Assembly (NCBI RefSeq): GCF_020662265.1
Contig: NZ_VEWM01000010.1
Location: 425,471 to 489,470 of the forward strand
DNA length: 64,000 nucleotides
DNA from: Psychrobacter sp. I-STPA6b
GTDB taxonomy: Bacteria > Pseudomonadota > Gammaproteobacteria > Pseudomonadales > Moraxellaceae
Direction of reading: 5' to 3'
The notes below the pieces were generated by a model. That model was not told the origin of the DNA, ran no database searches, and saw only the letters and a program-made list of their open reading frames with translations. Below, piece by piece: positions 39,783-49,727 of this stretch. Position 1 is the stretch's first letter, and every line of letters begins with the position of its first letter. A program made the position numbers and the translations under genes.

Positions 39783-40212
39783 AGTACCTCATTAAACTGT
39801 ATATTAAGCCTGTGTTTTAAAATCCTGAATAATAATAATTTCCAATAATAACAATAAGTAACGGACAGTTATATTAAACATTGTTATACTCGCCCACATT
39901 AAGTTAGCAAGCATAACTTATCTCTCTTAAAAGTTAAATCCCGTAATTTAATTATAGTCTATAGGGACTTTCTTAAAGTAGCATCCCATGCTGAATTTAG
40001 ATGTATATCTAAATAGAAAAATATGGGTCAAAACGTTAAGAGAAACCCCCTCATTTAGCCAATTTATTCACAGCATTTAGATAAGATAGATTTGGTCATA
40101 GTCAGTATGATATACAATATGGCACCCCCTGAGTTCGTCATTTGTGAGTTGACCAAACAGAGGGGTATCTCATCTAAATGTGTTATTGGACCAGCCAAGG
40201 ATAATTAAAGCC
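39783..40212. other. Intergenic region between rdgB and sodB
   Basis: About 430 bases between divergent genes. An A/T-rich tract of AATAATAAT repeats lies near 39825, and CACCCCCTG/CAGAGGGGT (40124-40172) could form a leader hairpin in the sodB mRNA. I cannot assign a regulator. Confidence 0.4.
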
Positions 40213-40842
40213 ATGTCTCATATTACTTTACCTGATCTACCTTACGCAAAAGATGCCCTAGAGCCTTATATCAGCGCTGAAACCTTAGAGTTTCATCATG
40301 ATAAACACCACAATGCGTATGTAACCAAGCTTAATGAAATGCTTCCTGGCTCAGAGTTAGAAGGCAAAACTCTGCCAGAAATCATCATTGCAACTGCCAA
40401 AGATGATAGCAAGCAAGGTATGTTTAACCAAGCTGCGCAAGTATGGAATCATACCTTTTATTGGAACTGTATGACACCAGAAAATGGTGGTGGTGAGCCA
40501 ACAGGTGACCTAAAAGCTAAAATCGAAGAAGATTTTGGTAGTTATGAAAAGTTCCGTGAAGAATTTAAAAATGCAGCAACATCACAATTTGGCTCAGGTT
40601 GGGCTTGGTTAGTTGCTGATAGCGAAGGTGGTAAGCTATCTATCATGAAAACTGCCAATGCAGATACGCCACTGGCTCATGGTAAAGTTGCTGTGTTGAC
40701 TTGTGATGTATGGGAGCATGCTTACTACATCGACTATCGTAACCGTCGTCCTGACTATGTAGATACTTTCTTAGACAAGTTAGTAAACTGGAACTATGCC
40801 AATGCCAAATACAAAGGGCAAGATGCTGGCGTTGAAGAGTAA
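40213..40842 (+). CDS. sodB: Iron superoxide dismutase
   Basis: SodB dismutates superoxide in the cytoplasm. The 209-residue protein has the metal ligands in LEFHHDKHH, NHTFYW and DVWEHAYYIDY. QAAQVWNHTFYW, with Gln ahead of the second ligand helix, favours the iron over the manganese enzyme. The open frame extends 33 bases upstream, but ATG 40213 has an AAGGA site at suitable distance and MSHITLPDLPY is the family N-terminus. A terminator follows. Confidence 0.94.
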   Translation: MSHITLPDLPYAKDALEPYISAETLEFHHDKHHNAYVTKLNEMLPGSELEGKTLPEIIIATAKDDSKQGMFNQAAQVWNHTFYWNCMTPENGGGEPTGDLKAKIEEDFGSYEKFREEFKNAATSQFGSGWAWLVADSEGGKLSIMKTANADTPLAHGKVAVLTCDVWEHAYYIDYRNRRPDYVDTFLDKLVNWNYANAKYKGQDAGVEE

Positions 40843-41193
40843 AGTATAATAAGAGCTTATATATTAATAAGTTCTAGTTTTTGTTTTAAAAAAGACACCT
40901 TAAAGATAAGGTGTCTTTTTTTATGTCTACTTTATAGGGTGGCTATCTTTGTTTTTAGGACAACATTATTGCTAAATAAAATCTAGACATTGCTTCTCTT
41001 AGCTATTTACATTTATAGCTAATCACGTTATGGTGGAACTTGAAAAATACATATTATTATTAGTATCAGATAAGATTTTAATGATTGTATTTATTATAAT
41101 TTATCAATATAATTAAGTAATTATTGATGTATTACTAAGCAGTAAAAAAATATCTCAATTAAATTGATAATACAAGACCATAAGGAAACCCTC
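40843..41193. other. Intergenic region between sodB and sodN
   Basis: About 350 bases. The sodB terminator occupies 40888-40922. The rest is AT-rich and should hold the promoter of the nickel enzyme operon. No gene is seen. Confidence 0.45.
40888..40922 (+). terminator. Terminator after sodB
   Basis: A perfect stem with GACACCTTA/TAAGGTGTC, extended by A and T runs to 15 bp, sits 45 bases after the sodB stop. Confidence 0.9.
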
Positions 41194-41682
41194 ATGTTGC
41201 ATAGCCTACTACAAAAGTTCGATACTGCCCGCCCATTTTCTACCGTTTCTGCTCATTGTGATATCCCTTGTGGTATCTATGACAGCACCCCTGCACAAAT
41301 TTTTGCGCTAAGCGTATTGCGTTATTGCCACCAAATTGATGGTTTAGGCGATAGCAAAGAAGACCAAGCCAAGCTAGTACGTTTGGTAGCTGATAAAGAA
41401 AAACACGCCGAATCTGTAAAACATGAAATCCGTGTGATTTGGGGTGATTATTTTAAAGGTGAGTTACTAGAAAAGTATCCTAATATTCATGAATTGACCC
41501 ATAGTATTATGATGGCTGGCTCTGCAGCCAAGCAAAGCGTGAGTGTGGAAAAAGCACAAAAGCTTGTTGACTTGGTTAATGAATTTGCCGAAATCTTTTG
41601 GGAAACCAAAGGTGTGGAAACTTATCGTGCCACTTGCCCTTATGAGCCAAAAGTAGAAACCGTTTATCCAAAACTAGGTTAA
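41194..41682 (+). CDS. sodN: Nickel superoxide dismutase
   Basis: A 162-residue precursor of Ni-SOD. The nickel hook HCDIPCGIYD begins at residue 21, so His21, Cys22 and Cys26 become His1, Cys2 and Cys6 after removal of a 20-residue leader. The four-helix body follows (residues about 30-150). The frame is open from a TTG at 41164, but AAGGA precedes ATG 41194. A leader with Ala before the hook is expected to be cut by the protease encoded next. Ni-SOD is less common than Fe- or Mn-SOD in gammaproteobacteria. Confidence 0.93.
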   Translation: MLHSLLQKFDTARPFSTVSAHCDIPCGIYDSTPAQIFALSVLRYCHQIDGLGDSKEDQAKLVRLVADKEKHAESVKHEIRVIWGDYFKGELLEKYPNIHELTHSIMMAGSAAKQSVSVEKAQKLVDLVNEFAEIFWETKGVETYRATCPYEPKVETVYPKLG

Positions 41683-41733
41683 GCCTAAGTTATATAAACG
41701 TATTTAACACGCACATAACAAGAGAAACTAACC

Positions 41734-42072
41734 TTGTTGCGATTACGTATTTTAAAAGTCACTGGTAACAGCATGCACCCGACCCTTGAGTCGGGTGCTT
41801 TTGTATTGGTGATGGGTTTTGCAATCAATGCCAAAAGATTTGGGATTCACTGGCAACAATCGCTTAAAGTTGGTGATATTGTTGCAGTACATCATTCACG
41901 GTATGGCGATATTATTAAGCGTATCTGTCAGATAGAGTATGATGATAAACGTACTATTACAGGGCTATATTTAGTGGGTGATAATCCGAGCCAAAGTGTC
42001 AGTACTGAGCAGATGGGACGGGTAGAAGTAGAACAAGTAATTGGTAAAGTAGTGTGGTGGGTGAATGGGTGA
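41734..42072 (+). CDS. sodX: Nickel-type superoxide dismutase maturation protease (S26 family)
   Basis: SodX is a small signal-peptidase-like protease that removes the Ni-SOD leader so that the nickel hook becomes the N-terminus. The protein of about 112 residues has Ser13 in TGNSMHPTL and Lys62 in DIIKRI, the S26 Ser/Lys dyad, and the late motif VGDNPSQSVS. No membrane anchor is apparent. There is no ATG before the catalytic Ser motif; translation probably starts at TTG 41734 (or 41737) with an AGAG site upstream. It lies 51 bases after sodN, and ends three bases before a convergent gene. Confidence 0.88.
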   Translation: MLRLRILKVTGNSMHPTLESGAFVLVMGFAINAKRFGIHWQQSLKVGDIVAVHHSRYGDIIKRICQIEYDDKRTITGLYLVGDNPSQSVSTEQMGRVEVEQVIGKVVWWVNG

Positions 42073-42075
42073 GCA

Positions 42076-43287
42076 TCAAGGCACTTCCCAACCATCTGTT
42101 CCCTCGTTTTCATTAAGCATACGGCGAAAGCCATTTTTGACCATCTCTAAGCGAGCGTCTGGTACAGGCTTGCCGGTTTCGGTGACCTTATCCTTTTCAA
42201 ACTCTATCTTATGCAGACGGCTATAATCTGGGGTTATCGCTTGCCAGTTGGCTTGGCTATAACTACCCTTACCATTATTGCTATTGTCACCATCTGCTGT
42301 GGCAACCACAAAGCTAAATAACGGCTCATCACCCACCATCATCCGTAAATCCTCAATCACCAATCCTTGTTTATTATCCGTCATCGGTTGTTGGCGATAT
42401 GCTGTCCAACCATCGGTAAACCACGTTAACCGCTCGGTGTGGGGCTGGCTGGCAGTGGGGATTTGTGATTTGATGTCATTGGACTGCTGATATTGGTTTA
42501 ACTGCCGATATTCAGGCAAGCGTTTATCAAGCAAACTGCCTCGCACTTCGTAAAGCTGACCTGTTGGTGTCTGGGCAAGGCTACGCCACATAATCGTTGA
42601 GGGTAACATCGGCATGGTTTTGATACGGGCAATGTTAATATTGGCATTGGCAAGTGTCTGTTCGGCTTTATTTTGGGCGATATATTTTAGCCCAATGGAT
42701 AACAGCAGATAGCTACTTGATATAAGAAGCATATATAGGGTAAAGCGTTGGCAGTTGGCAAACCATTGTTTGGATTGGTGCTTTAATTTGCTACCATTCA
42801 CCCCTTGCACATAAGCAAGCCGTTTGCCTTTGATAAGTCCTGCCATCATGGCAATTAATAGCGGAATGGTATAAATCGGGTCAATGATAAACATTGAAGC
42901 AATACTGGTCGGTGGTGGGTTAAACGGCCAAAATAGCTGTGTACCATACACCGTCAGGCTATCAAGCAATGGGTGGGTGGTCAGTGCCAAGGTCATCGCC
43001 ACTGCCAATCGGCTGGTGGAATAGGGTAGGGGTTGCCCTCGCCACTGATAAAATTTACTAATCAGCCATGCCCCACCAATCCCCACTGCGGTCAATACAA
43101 ACAGTGAGTGGCTAAAGCCTCGATGGTAAGTCATACTGCTAATCGGGTCAGGGTAGGATATCAACACGTCCAAATCAGGAAGTGTACCCAGCATTGCCCC
43201 ATAAATATAGGCTCGGCGACCTTGATATTTACCCAATATCGCCCCTTGCACACTTGCCCCTAGTACAATCTGTGTTAATGAATCCAT
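42076..43287 (-). CDS. Membrane metal-dependent hydrolase, YdjM/DUF457-like
   Basis: A protein of about 403 residues. Its N-terminus MDSLTQIVLGASVQGAI is typical of this inner-membrane family, followed by GTLPDLDVLI and YHRGFSHSLF, whose Asp and His residues are the putative metal ligands. About four to five membrane helices lie in the first 215 residues, followed by a soluble periplasmic-type domain of 190 residues. The activity is unproven. The open frame extends to 43320, but that codon lies within the inverted repeat at 43306-43329. AGGGC precedes ATG 43287, which matches the family start. Confidence 0.8.
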   Translation of the reverse strand: MDSLTQIVLGASVQGAILGKYQGRRAYIYGAMLGTLPDLDVLISYPDPISSMTYHRGFSHSLFVLTAVGIGGAWLISKFYQWRGQPLPYSTSRLAVAMTLALTTHPLLDSLTVYGTQLFWPFNPPPTSIASMFIIDPIYTIPLLIAMMAGLIKGKRLAYVQGVNGSKLKHQSKQWFANCQRFTLYMLLISSSYLLLSIGLKYIAQNKAEQTLANANINIARIKTMPMLPSTIMWRSLAQTPTGQLYEVRGSLLDKRLPEYRQLNQYQQSNDIKSQIPTASQPHTERLTWFTDGWTAYRQQPMTDNKQGLVIEDLRMMVGDEPLFSFVVATADGDNSNNGKGSYSQANWQAITPDYSRLHKIEFEKDKVTETGKPVPDARLEMVKNGFRRMLNENEGTDGWEVP

Positions 43288-43305
43288 AAAGTTTGCCCTA
43301 GTTCT

Positions 43306-43469
43306 AGAACCTGTATTCACAACTCACAATGGTGGCTTTTTGCCTAAAATAGACGTACTACTGCGTTAAATGTTGGGTTAAATAGAATAACTATTCACCC
43401 CAAATTTGCCTTGTATTACGCCATTTTAATCTAAAAATACCCTAATTTTGACTTATGAATACAGGTTCT
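43306..43469. mobile_element. Candidate MITE of 164 bp
   Basis: AGAACCTGTATTCACAAC and its near-complement at 43446-43469 form terminal inverted repeats of 24 bases with about three mismatches. They bound a non-coding segment of 164 bp between two minus-strand genes. The size and structure fit a miniature inverted-repeat element; the parent family and target duplication are not clear. Confidence 0.55.
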
Positions 43470-43482
43470 TATTTTGATTTGG

Positions 43483-44406
43483 CTATAGCACCTCAAACCC
43501 TAAATTTATCAATGCCTTAGTTAACATCTGAATATTATAATAAGAATGGGCTTTTGTGGTGTTTTGAAAGAATATATAAAGCGTATCAAAATGTTGTCGC
43601 TGATTGGCGATGGTATTTGCCCAACCTTGCATCTCTGTTTCTGTATAGCGGTAATCGTGGCGTTCGCTTGCCGATTGTGAGTCCCACCAATTCAGATTAT
43701 TGCCATGTAAACGTAGATAGCCTGTACGATTGGTTAATAAAAACCGAGAATTGGGCAAACCATTGACCTTAGGATAATCAACACTACACCAAATCAAGCC
43801 TTGTTTACGAAAGCTGTCCTCAACTTGGGCAACGTGCCAACTGGCATGACGAAACTCAATCGCCAATTCAAACTCAGCAAAATACGTTACCAACTGTGCC
43901 AAATACAAACGATTTTCTCGGGTACGGTCAAAGCCATGCGGAAATTGTAGTAGTAGTGGGGCAAGACAATCCGCCTCTATCAGCGGTGATAGCACGTTTA
44001 AAAAGGCTTGGGCATGTTTGGCGATGCTACCATCTGTATGTGGACGCACATGGGTAAAATCTTGGTGCAGTTTTAAGGCAAATTTGAGTGGTGATTTTTT
44101 GCTATTTGCTGTGTTTACTGTTGTGCTTGGTGTTGTATCTGTTGGACTATCAGCAAATAGGTCGGGTAATGGCTGATTTGATAAGATAGTGGAGAAGTCT
44201 TGCGATTTTTCTAACATACCTGCAATGGCTTTTTGCCCGATGGGAGCATAAAAGGTGCTGTTAATCTCAACTGCTCCATAATGGTTGGCGTAATGAGTTA
44301 AAAAGTCACTCTTTTTTGTGCCTGTGGGATATAGCGTACCGAGTAAATCGGTATCACTATAACCGCCAGTGCCGATATAGATTTTTTGCGTGGGATTGTT
44401 CATCAT
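43483..44406 (-). CDS. DUF72 (YecE-like) protein
   Basis: A 307-residue TIM-barrel-like protein of the DUF72/YecE family, whose function is unknown. Signatures are YIGTGGYS at the start, VEINSTFYAPI, FALKLHQDFTH, LLLQFPHGF and AIEFRHASW, with RLHGNN near residue 240. A 35-residue Ser/Thr/Pro-rich insertion (around 82-105) interrupts the domain. Its ATG directly follows the TAA of dgkA, so the two are coupled; a second ATG follows at once. It forms the end of an ispA-dgkA-DUF72 operon. Confidence 0.88.
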   Translation of the reverse strand: MMNNPTQKIYIGTGGYSDTDLLGTLYPTGTKKSDFLTHYANHYGAVEINSTFYAPIGQKAIAGMLEKSQDFSTILSNQPLPDLFADSPTDTTPSTTVNTANSKKSPLKFALKLHQDFTHVRPHTDGSIAKHAQAFLNVLSPLIEADCLAPLLLQFPHGFDRTRENRLYLAQLVTYFAEFELAIEFRHASWHVAQVEDSFRKQGLIWCSVDYPKVNGLPNSRFLLTNRTGYLRLHGNNLNWWDSQSASERHDYRYTETEMQGWANTIANQRQHFDTLYIFFQNTTKAHSYYNIQMLTKALINLGFEVL

Positions 44407-44859
44407 TTAAAAAGCTGACGCTAATGCCATCACCCATAAGATAAATAACAGGGTTAATGCCAAAAACTGGGCAGCAGAGCCGACATCTTTACCGATTTTT
44501 GCTAAGGGGTGACGCTCGGTGGAGGTGTGGTCAATGCTTGCCTCAATCCCTGTATTAAACAGCTCAACGATTAAGGATACAAAGGAGGCAAAGACTAAAA
44601 TCATTTTAATCACTAAAGCAAATGGCATAAATATCAATGCGACAAATAGCCCTAAATTAAGCCATAGTACCTGCCGAAACGCTTCCTCATTTTTATAGGC
44701 CGCCATAAAGCCATCACGAGAATAGCCGAATGCTTTGACAATACGGCTAAATCCGCCTTTACCTTTGACCTCACTGGCAAAGTTGTCAGCAACTTTTTCC
44801 CCTTGATTGGGTGTGTGTTCGGCGTGGTTATTGTGGCCAGAGTGTTTGGGGTTTTGCAT
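44407..44859 (-). CDS. dgkA: Diacylglycerol kinase, prokaryotic DgkA
   Basis: DgkA is a small trimeric membrane kinase that recycles diacylglycerol to phosphatidic acid. After a 30-residue hydrophilic N-terminus the enzyme core has AFGYSRDGFMAAYKNEEAFRQ, the signature IVELFNTGIEASID with catalytic Glu and Asn, and GKDVGSAAQFLAL. Three membrane helices follow the usual pattern. An AAGGC site precedes ATG 44859. It lies 40 bases after ispA. Confidence 0.93.
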   Translation of the reverse strand: MQNPKHSGHNNHAEHTPNQGEKVADNFASEVKGKGGFSRIVKAFGYSRDGFMAAYKNEEAFRQVLWLNLGLFVALIFMPFALVIKMILVFASFVSLIVELFNTGIEASIDHTSTERHPLAKIGKDVGSAAQFLALTLLFILWVMALASAF

Positions 44860-44899
44860 ACTGTGTGCCTTGTTTTGCTTATTTGCTTATATTGGTTAG

Positions 44900-45943
44900 T
44901 TATTTATTCCGTTGCCATAGCCATTCTGCTAACTCAATTAATGCATTATTTTCGCTTATATTGTTATTAGAGTGAGTATGATTAGAATTGGTAAATTGTG
45001 CTAATAAATCAGCTTTTGCCTCAACAAAAAGCTGTTTGGCGTAGGCTTTGGCAGGCTCAATACCCATCAATTTAACATAGGTGGATTTGTCCAATTTTTC
45101 ATCACTGCCAGCAGGTTTGCCAAGCGTTTCAGTAGATTGGGTAACATCCAAAATATCATCTTGCACTTGGAAAGCTAAGCCAATTTTTTGGGCAAACTGT
45201 AATAGGGCTTGCTGTTGAGCTTGCAAGGATTGAGCTTGATTTTTGATATCTGTATTAGCATGATTTGCATAACCGCAAATCCCACCCATCAATACCGATG
45301 CCTCAATCAATGCCCCTGTTTTATCTCGATGAATGGCTTGCAAGTGCTGTTGGCTGATATGTTTGCCTTCAGCTTGTAAGTCCTGCATTTGCCCAATAAC
45401 CATACGTCTGGCTCTAGGGGCAAAGATGGTTAATAGTTGCATGGCAACCGTTTCATCGGCAGGCTCAAAGCCTTGTAATTCAGCATTAAGCACTTCAAAT
45501 GCCAATGTTTGCAATACGTCACCGACCAGTAGAGCAGTCGCCTCACCATAGACCACATGGCAGGTTGGTTTGCCTCGCCGTAGCTCATCATCGTCCATAC
45601 AAGGCAAGTCATCATGCACCAAAGAATAGGCATGCAATAATTCCACTGCTAACATGGCTCGGCGACACATGCTATTTAAAATGAAGGCTGAGGTTACAGG
45701 CTGGCTAGTTGCTTGGTTTGTTAATTGGCTGGCTGATTGATGAGCCAAAACGGTGGCAAAAGCACTGCTAACCAATAACGGACGCACCCGTTTTCCGCCC
45801 CCTGATACCGCATATTCACAGGCACTTTTTAATGGTTCAGATAATTGAATAGAGTTAAATAATCGCTCAATATCCTCATTAAGCTGTTGCACAGTCAGCG
45901 TTTGCAGGTCATGGAATGTGGTGTGAGCAGTGGTAGCAGGCAT
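44900..45943 (-). CDS. ispA: Farnesyl diphosphate synthase (IspA)
   Basis: IspA condenses isopentenyl diphosphate with allylic diphosphates to farnesyl diphosphate for quinones and undecaprenyl carrier. The 347-residue protein has the first aspartate-rich motif HDDLPCMDDDELRRGK, the second FQVQDDILDVTQ, and GGGKRVRPLL at the IPP site. It is longer than E. coli IspA (299 residues) because of insertions of Gln/Ser-rich character around residues 70-90 and 240 and a polar stretch of Asn/His near the C-terminus. AGGGA precedes the ATG. Confidence 0.92.
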   Translation of the reverse strand: MPATTAHTTFHDLQTLTVQQLNEDIERLFNSIQLSEPLKSACEYAVSGGGKRVRPLLVSSAFATVLAHQSASQLTNQATSQPVTSAFILNSMCRRAMLAVELLHAYSLVHDDLPCMDDDELRRGKPTCHVVYGEATALLVGDVLQTLAFEVLNAELQGFEPADETVAMQLLTIFAPRARRMVIGQMQDLQAEGKHISQQHLQAIHRDKTGALIEASVLMGGICGYANHANTDIKNQAQSLQAQQQALLQFAQKIGLAFQVQDDILDVTQSTETLGKPAGSDEKLDKSTYVKLMGIEPAKAYAKQLFVEAKADLLAQFTNSNHTHSNNNISENNALIELAEWLWQRNK

Positions 45944-46084
45944 AATTTCCCTAAATTATTGGCTATACAGTCAGTGTGAATTATAAACTATGACTTATCA
46001 GTCAAGGTTAAGTTTGTGACAGTCAGGGGGCAAATCCCCTAAACTAGGTCTTGTTTTCAGGCTGTTGAAGAATGTAATTAAGCT

Positions 46085-46112
46085 AGGGGCTGTTGAATGT
46101 TCAATAGACCCT
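46085..46112. repeat. Inverted repeat AGGGGCTGTTGAAT / GTTCAATAGACCCT
   Basis: Two abutting 14-base arms with three mismatches. The arms resemble the ends of the elements at 8582-8606 and 58609-58748; a further left-end-like copy (AGGCTGTTGAA) lies at 46060. Confidence 0.6.
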
Positions 46113-46174
46113 CACCACACACTTTCCAAACAGTGAGCAAAATTATTGTCATTTTATCATGGTATGTTCAATCT

Positions 46175-46200
46175 AATAATAATCATTGATGATTATTATT
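46175..46200. promoter_or_regulatory. Perfect 26-bp palindrome upstream of fadBA
   Basis: AATAATAATCAT and its exact complement are separated by two bases, 71 bases before the fadB start. The site suits a dimeric repressor of the fad operon or a Fur-like protein; I cannot name the regulator. Confidence 0.55.
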
Positions 46201-46270
46201 GCCATTTTTTGGATATGTCAGAATAAAAGTCACAGTGACACAACAAACACAGAACAACAAGGAGATACGA

Positions 46271-48436
46271 ATGATTTATCAAGGTAATCGCATTTCGGTA
46301 TCAATGCTAGATGATGGCATTGCCAATATGCAGTTTAATGCCGAAAATGAGAGCGTTAATAAATTTGATGCCGAAACTAACAAACAATTTGCCGAGGCAG
46401 TCAGTGCCTTAGAGCAGGCGGACGAGGTCAAAGGTCTTGTCGTTACCTCGGGCAAAAGCGTGTTTATTGCAGGGGCAGACATTACCGAATTTTTGGGGAT
46501 TTTTGAAGAACCAGAAGAACAAATCCTATCTTGGCTACTTGAGATTAACCAAGTATTTAACCGTTTTGAAGACTTACCATTCCCCAAAGTTGCTGCCATT
46601 AATGGGGCTGCTTTAGGTGGTGGTTGTGAGATGACATTGGTATGTGAATACCGTGTGATGAGTGATAAAGCCCAAATCGGTCTGCCCGAAACTCAGCTTG
46701 GTATTTTCCCCGGCTTTGGTGGTAGCGTGCGTACCCCTCGTATTTTGGGTATCGACAATGCACTAGAGCTTATCGCTACTGGTAAACCACAAAAACCTGC
46801 TGATGCGTTAAAACTTGGCTTGGTTGATGCGGTGGTTTCTGCTGATGACCTGCAAAATGCTGCCATTGATTTGGTCAAAAAGTGCATTTCAGGTGAGCTT
46901 GATTGGCAAGCCAAACGTGAAGAAAAACTAAACCCTGTTAAGCTAAATCAGCTTGAACAAGCGATGGCGTTTAACAGTGCTAAGGGCATGATTTTTGCCA
47001 AAGCCAATCCAAAACAATATCCTGCCGTGGCTTTAGCCATTGAGGCGATTGAAAAACACGTGAATATGCCACGTGACAAAGCCATCGAAGTTGAAGCCAA
47101 TAACTTTGTCAAAGCTGCTAAAACGCCACAAGCAGAGAGCTTAGTTGGTATATTCTTAAACGACCAAGCAGTGAAGAAACTGGCAAAACAGCACAGTGCC
47201 AAAGCTCACGACATCAATGAAGCTGCCGTATTGGGTGCAGGTATCATGGGTGGTGGTATCGCTTATCAAGCTGCCAGCAAAGGCTTACCCATTATCATGA
47301 AAGACATCAAAGCCGAACAGTTAGACCTTGGTATGGGAGAGGCAAGCAAACTGCTTGGCAAATTAGTCGAGCGTGGCAAAATGACCCCTGCCAAAATGGG
47401 CGAAACCCTAAGTCGCATCCGTCCAACGCTTAATTATGGTGACTTTGGTGAAACGGATATTGTTATTGAGGCTGTGGTCGAAAATCCAAAAGTCAAACAT
47501 GCGGTGCTAAAAGAAGTCGAAGGCTTGGTTAAAGAAGACTGTATCCTAGCCTCTAATACCTCAACAATTTCTATTACTCACCTTGCCGAAGTGCTTGAGC
47601 GTCCAGAAAACTTTGTCGGTATGCACTTCTTTAACCCTGTACACCGTATGCCATTGGTTGAAGTTATTCGTGGTGAAAAATCTTCTGAAGAGGCGATTGC
47701 CACTACTGTTGCCCTAGCACAGCGTATGGGTAAAGTGCCTGTTGTGGTCAATGACTGCCCCGGATTTTTGGTAAACCGTGTGTTGTTCCCTTACTTTGGT
47801 GCGTTTGATTTGCTACTTAAAGAAGGTGCGGACTTTGTACACATTGATAAAGTCATGGAAAAATTCGGCTGGCCAATGGGTCCTGCTTACTTAATTGACG
47901 TCGTTGGTTTAGATACTGGCGTTCATGGTGCCGAAGTGATGGCAGAAGGTTTCCCAGACCGTATGAAACCTGACTATAAAGGGGCGATTAAGCACCTATT
48001 TGAAAATAATCGTTTGGGTCAAAAAAATGGCGTGGGCTTTTATAAATACGAAAAAGACAAACGCGGTAAGCCCAAAAAAGTCGCTGATGATGCCACTTAT
48101 GACTTGCTAAAAGCAGTAACAGACAATGGTTCACAAGAGTTTGACGACCAAACCATCATCGACCGTATGATGTTGGCTTTCTGTAACGAAACCGTTCGTT
48201 GCCTAGAAGACAACATCGTAGCAACTCCTGCTGAAGCCGATATGGCAATGATTATGGGTGTTGGTTTCCCACCGTTCCGTGGTGGTCCTTGCCGTTATAT
48301 CGACCAATTAGGCTTAGATAACTACCTAGCATTGTGTGAAAAATACGCTCATCTAGGTAAAGCCTATGAAGCCCCACAAAAAATCCGTGACATGGCAGCT
48401 GCTGGTGAAAAATTTTACCCCACCACATCCGCATAA
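46271..48436 (+). CDS. fadB: Fatty acid oxidation complex alpha subunit FadB
   Basis: FadB carries enoyl-CoA hydratase and 3-hydroxyacyl-CoA dehydrogenase activities of beta-oxidation. The 721-residue protein has the crotonase motif [14 protein letters not shown] and [14 protein letters not shown] in the first 200 residues. The dehydrogenase begins at [18 protein letters not shown] (about 315), with [16 protein letters not shown] and the catalytic His. The frame is open 72 bases upstream from a TTG, but AAGGAG precedes ATG 46271. fadA follows after 43 bases; together they form the trifunctional complex. Confidence 0.96.
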   Translation: MIYQGNRISVSMLDDGIANMQFNAENESVNKFDAETNKQFAEAVSALEQADEVKGLVVTSGKSVFIAGADITEFLGIFEEPEEQILSWLLEINQVFNRFEDLPFPKVAAINGAALGGGCEMTLVCEYRVMSDKAQIGLPETQLGIFPGFGGSVRTPRILGIDNALELIATGKPQKPADALKLGLVDAVVSADDLQNAAIDLVKKCISGELDWQAKREEKLNPVKLNQLEQAMAFNSAKGMIFAKANPKQYPAVALAIEAIEKHVNMPRDKAIEVEANNFVKAAKTPQAESLVGIFLNDQAVKKLAKQHSAKAHDINEAAVLGAGIMGGGIAYQAASKGLPIIMKDIKAEQLDLGMGEASKLLGKLVERGKMTPAKMGETLSRIRPTLNYGDFGETDIVIEAVVENPKVKHAVLKEVEGLVKEDCILASNTSTISITHLAEVLERPENFVGMHFFNPVHRMPLVEVIRGEKSSEEAIATTVALAQRMGKVPVVVNDCPGFLVNRVLFPYFGAFDLLLKEGADFVHIDKVMEKFGWPMGPAYLIDVVGLDTGVHGAEVMAEGFPDRMKPDYKGAIKHLFENNRLGQKNGVGFYKYEKDKRGKPKKVADDATYDLLKAVTDNGSQEFDDQTIIDRMMLAFCNETVRCLEDNIVATPAEADMAMIMGVGFPPFRGGPCRYIDQLGLDNYLALCEKYAHLGKAYEAPQKIRDMAAAGEKFYPTTSA

Positions 48437-48467
48437 ACAGACGATGACAAACGAATAAAAAAATTGA

Positions 48468-49652
<1,185 letters not shown>

Positions 49653-49685
49653 TCATCGATTGATTTAACTGTTTTTGATTGATGT

Positions 49686-49723
49686 GAAAAAGGCAGGTTG
49701 CTTATGGTGACCTGCCTTTTTTG
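49686..49723. terminator. Bidirectional terminator after fadA
   Basis: AAAAAGGCAGGT (49686-49697) pairs perfectly with ACCTGCCTTTTT (49709-49720) between convergent genes, with T runs in both directions. Confidence 0.9.
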
Positions 49724-49727
49724 TTTG

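Larger units (their letters stand above)
45944..46270. other. Intergenic region between ispA and fadB
   Basis: About 325 bases between divergent genes. It holds a 28-bp inverted repeat (46085-46112) and a perfect 26-bp palindrome (46175-46200). No gene is visible. Confidence 0.6.

Noticed and set aside
46199..46270. Upstream extension of fadB from a TTG
   Set aside because: AAGGAG directly precedes ATG 46271 and the extension overlaps the palindrome.
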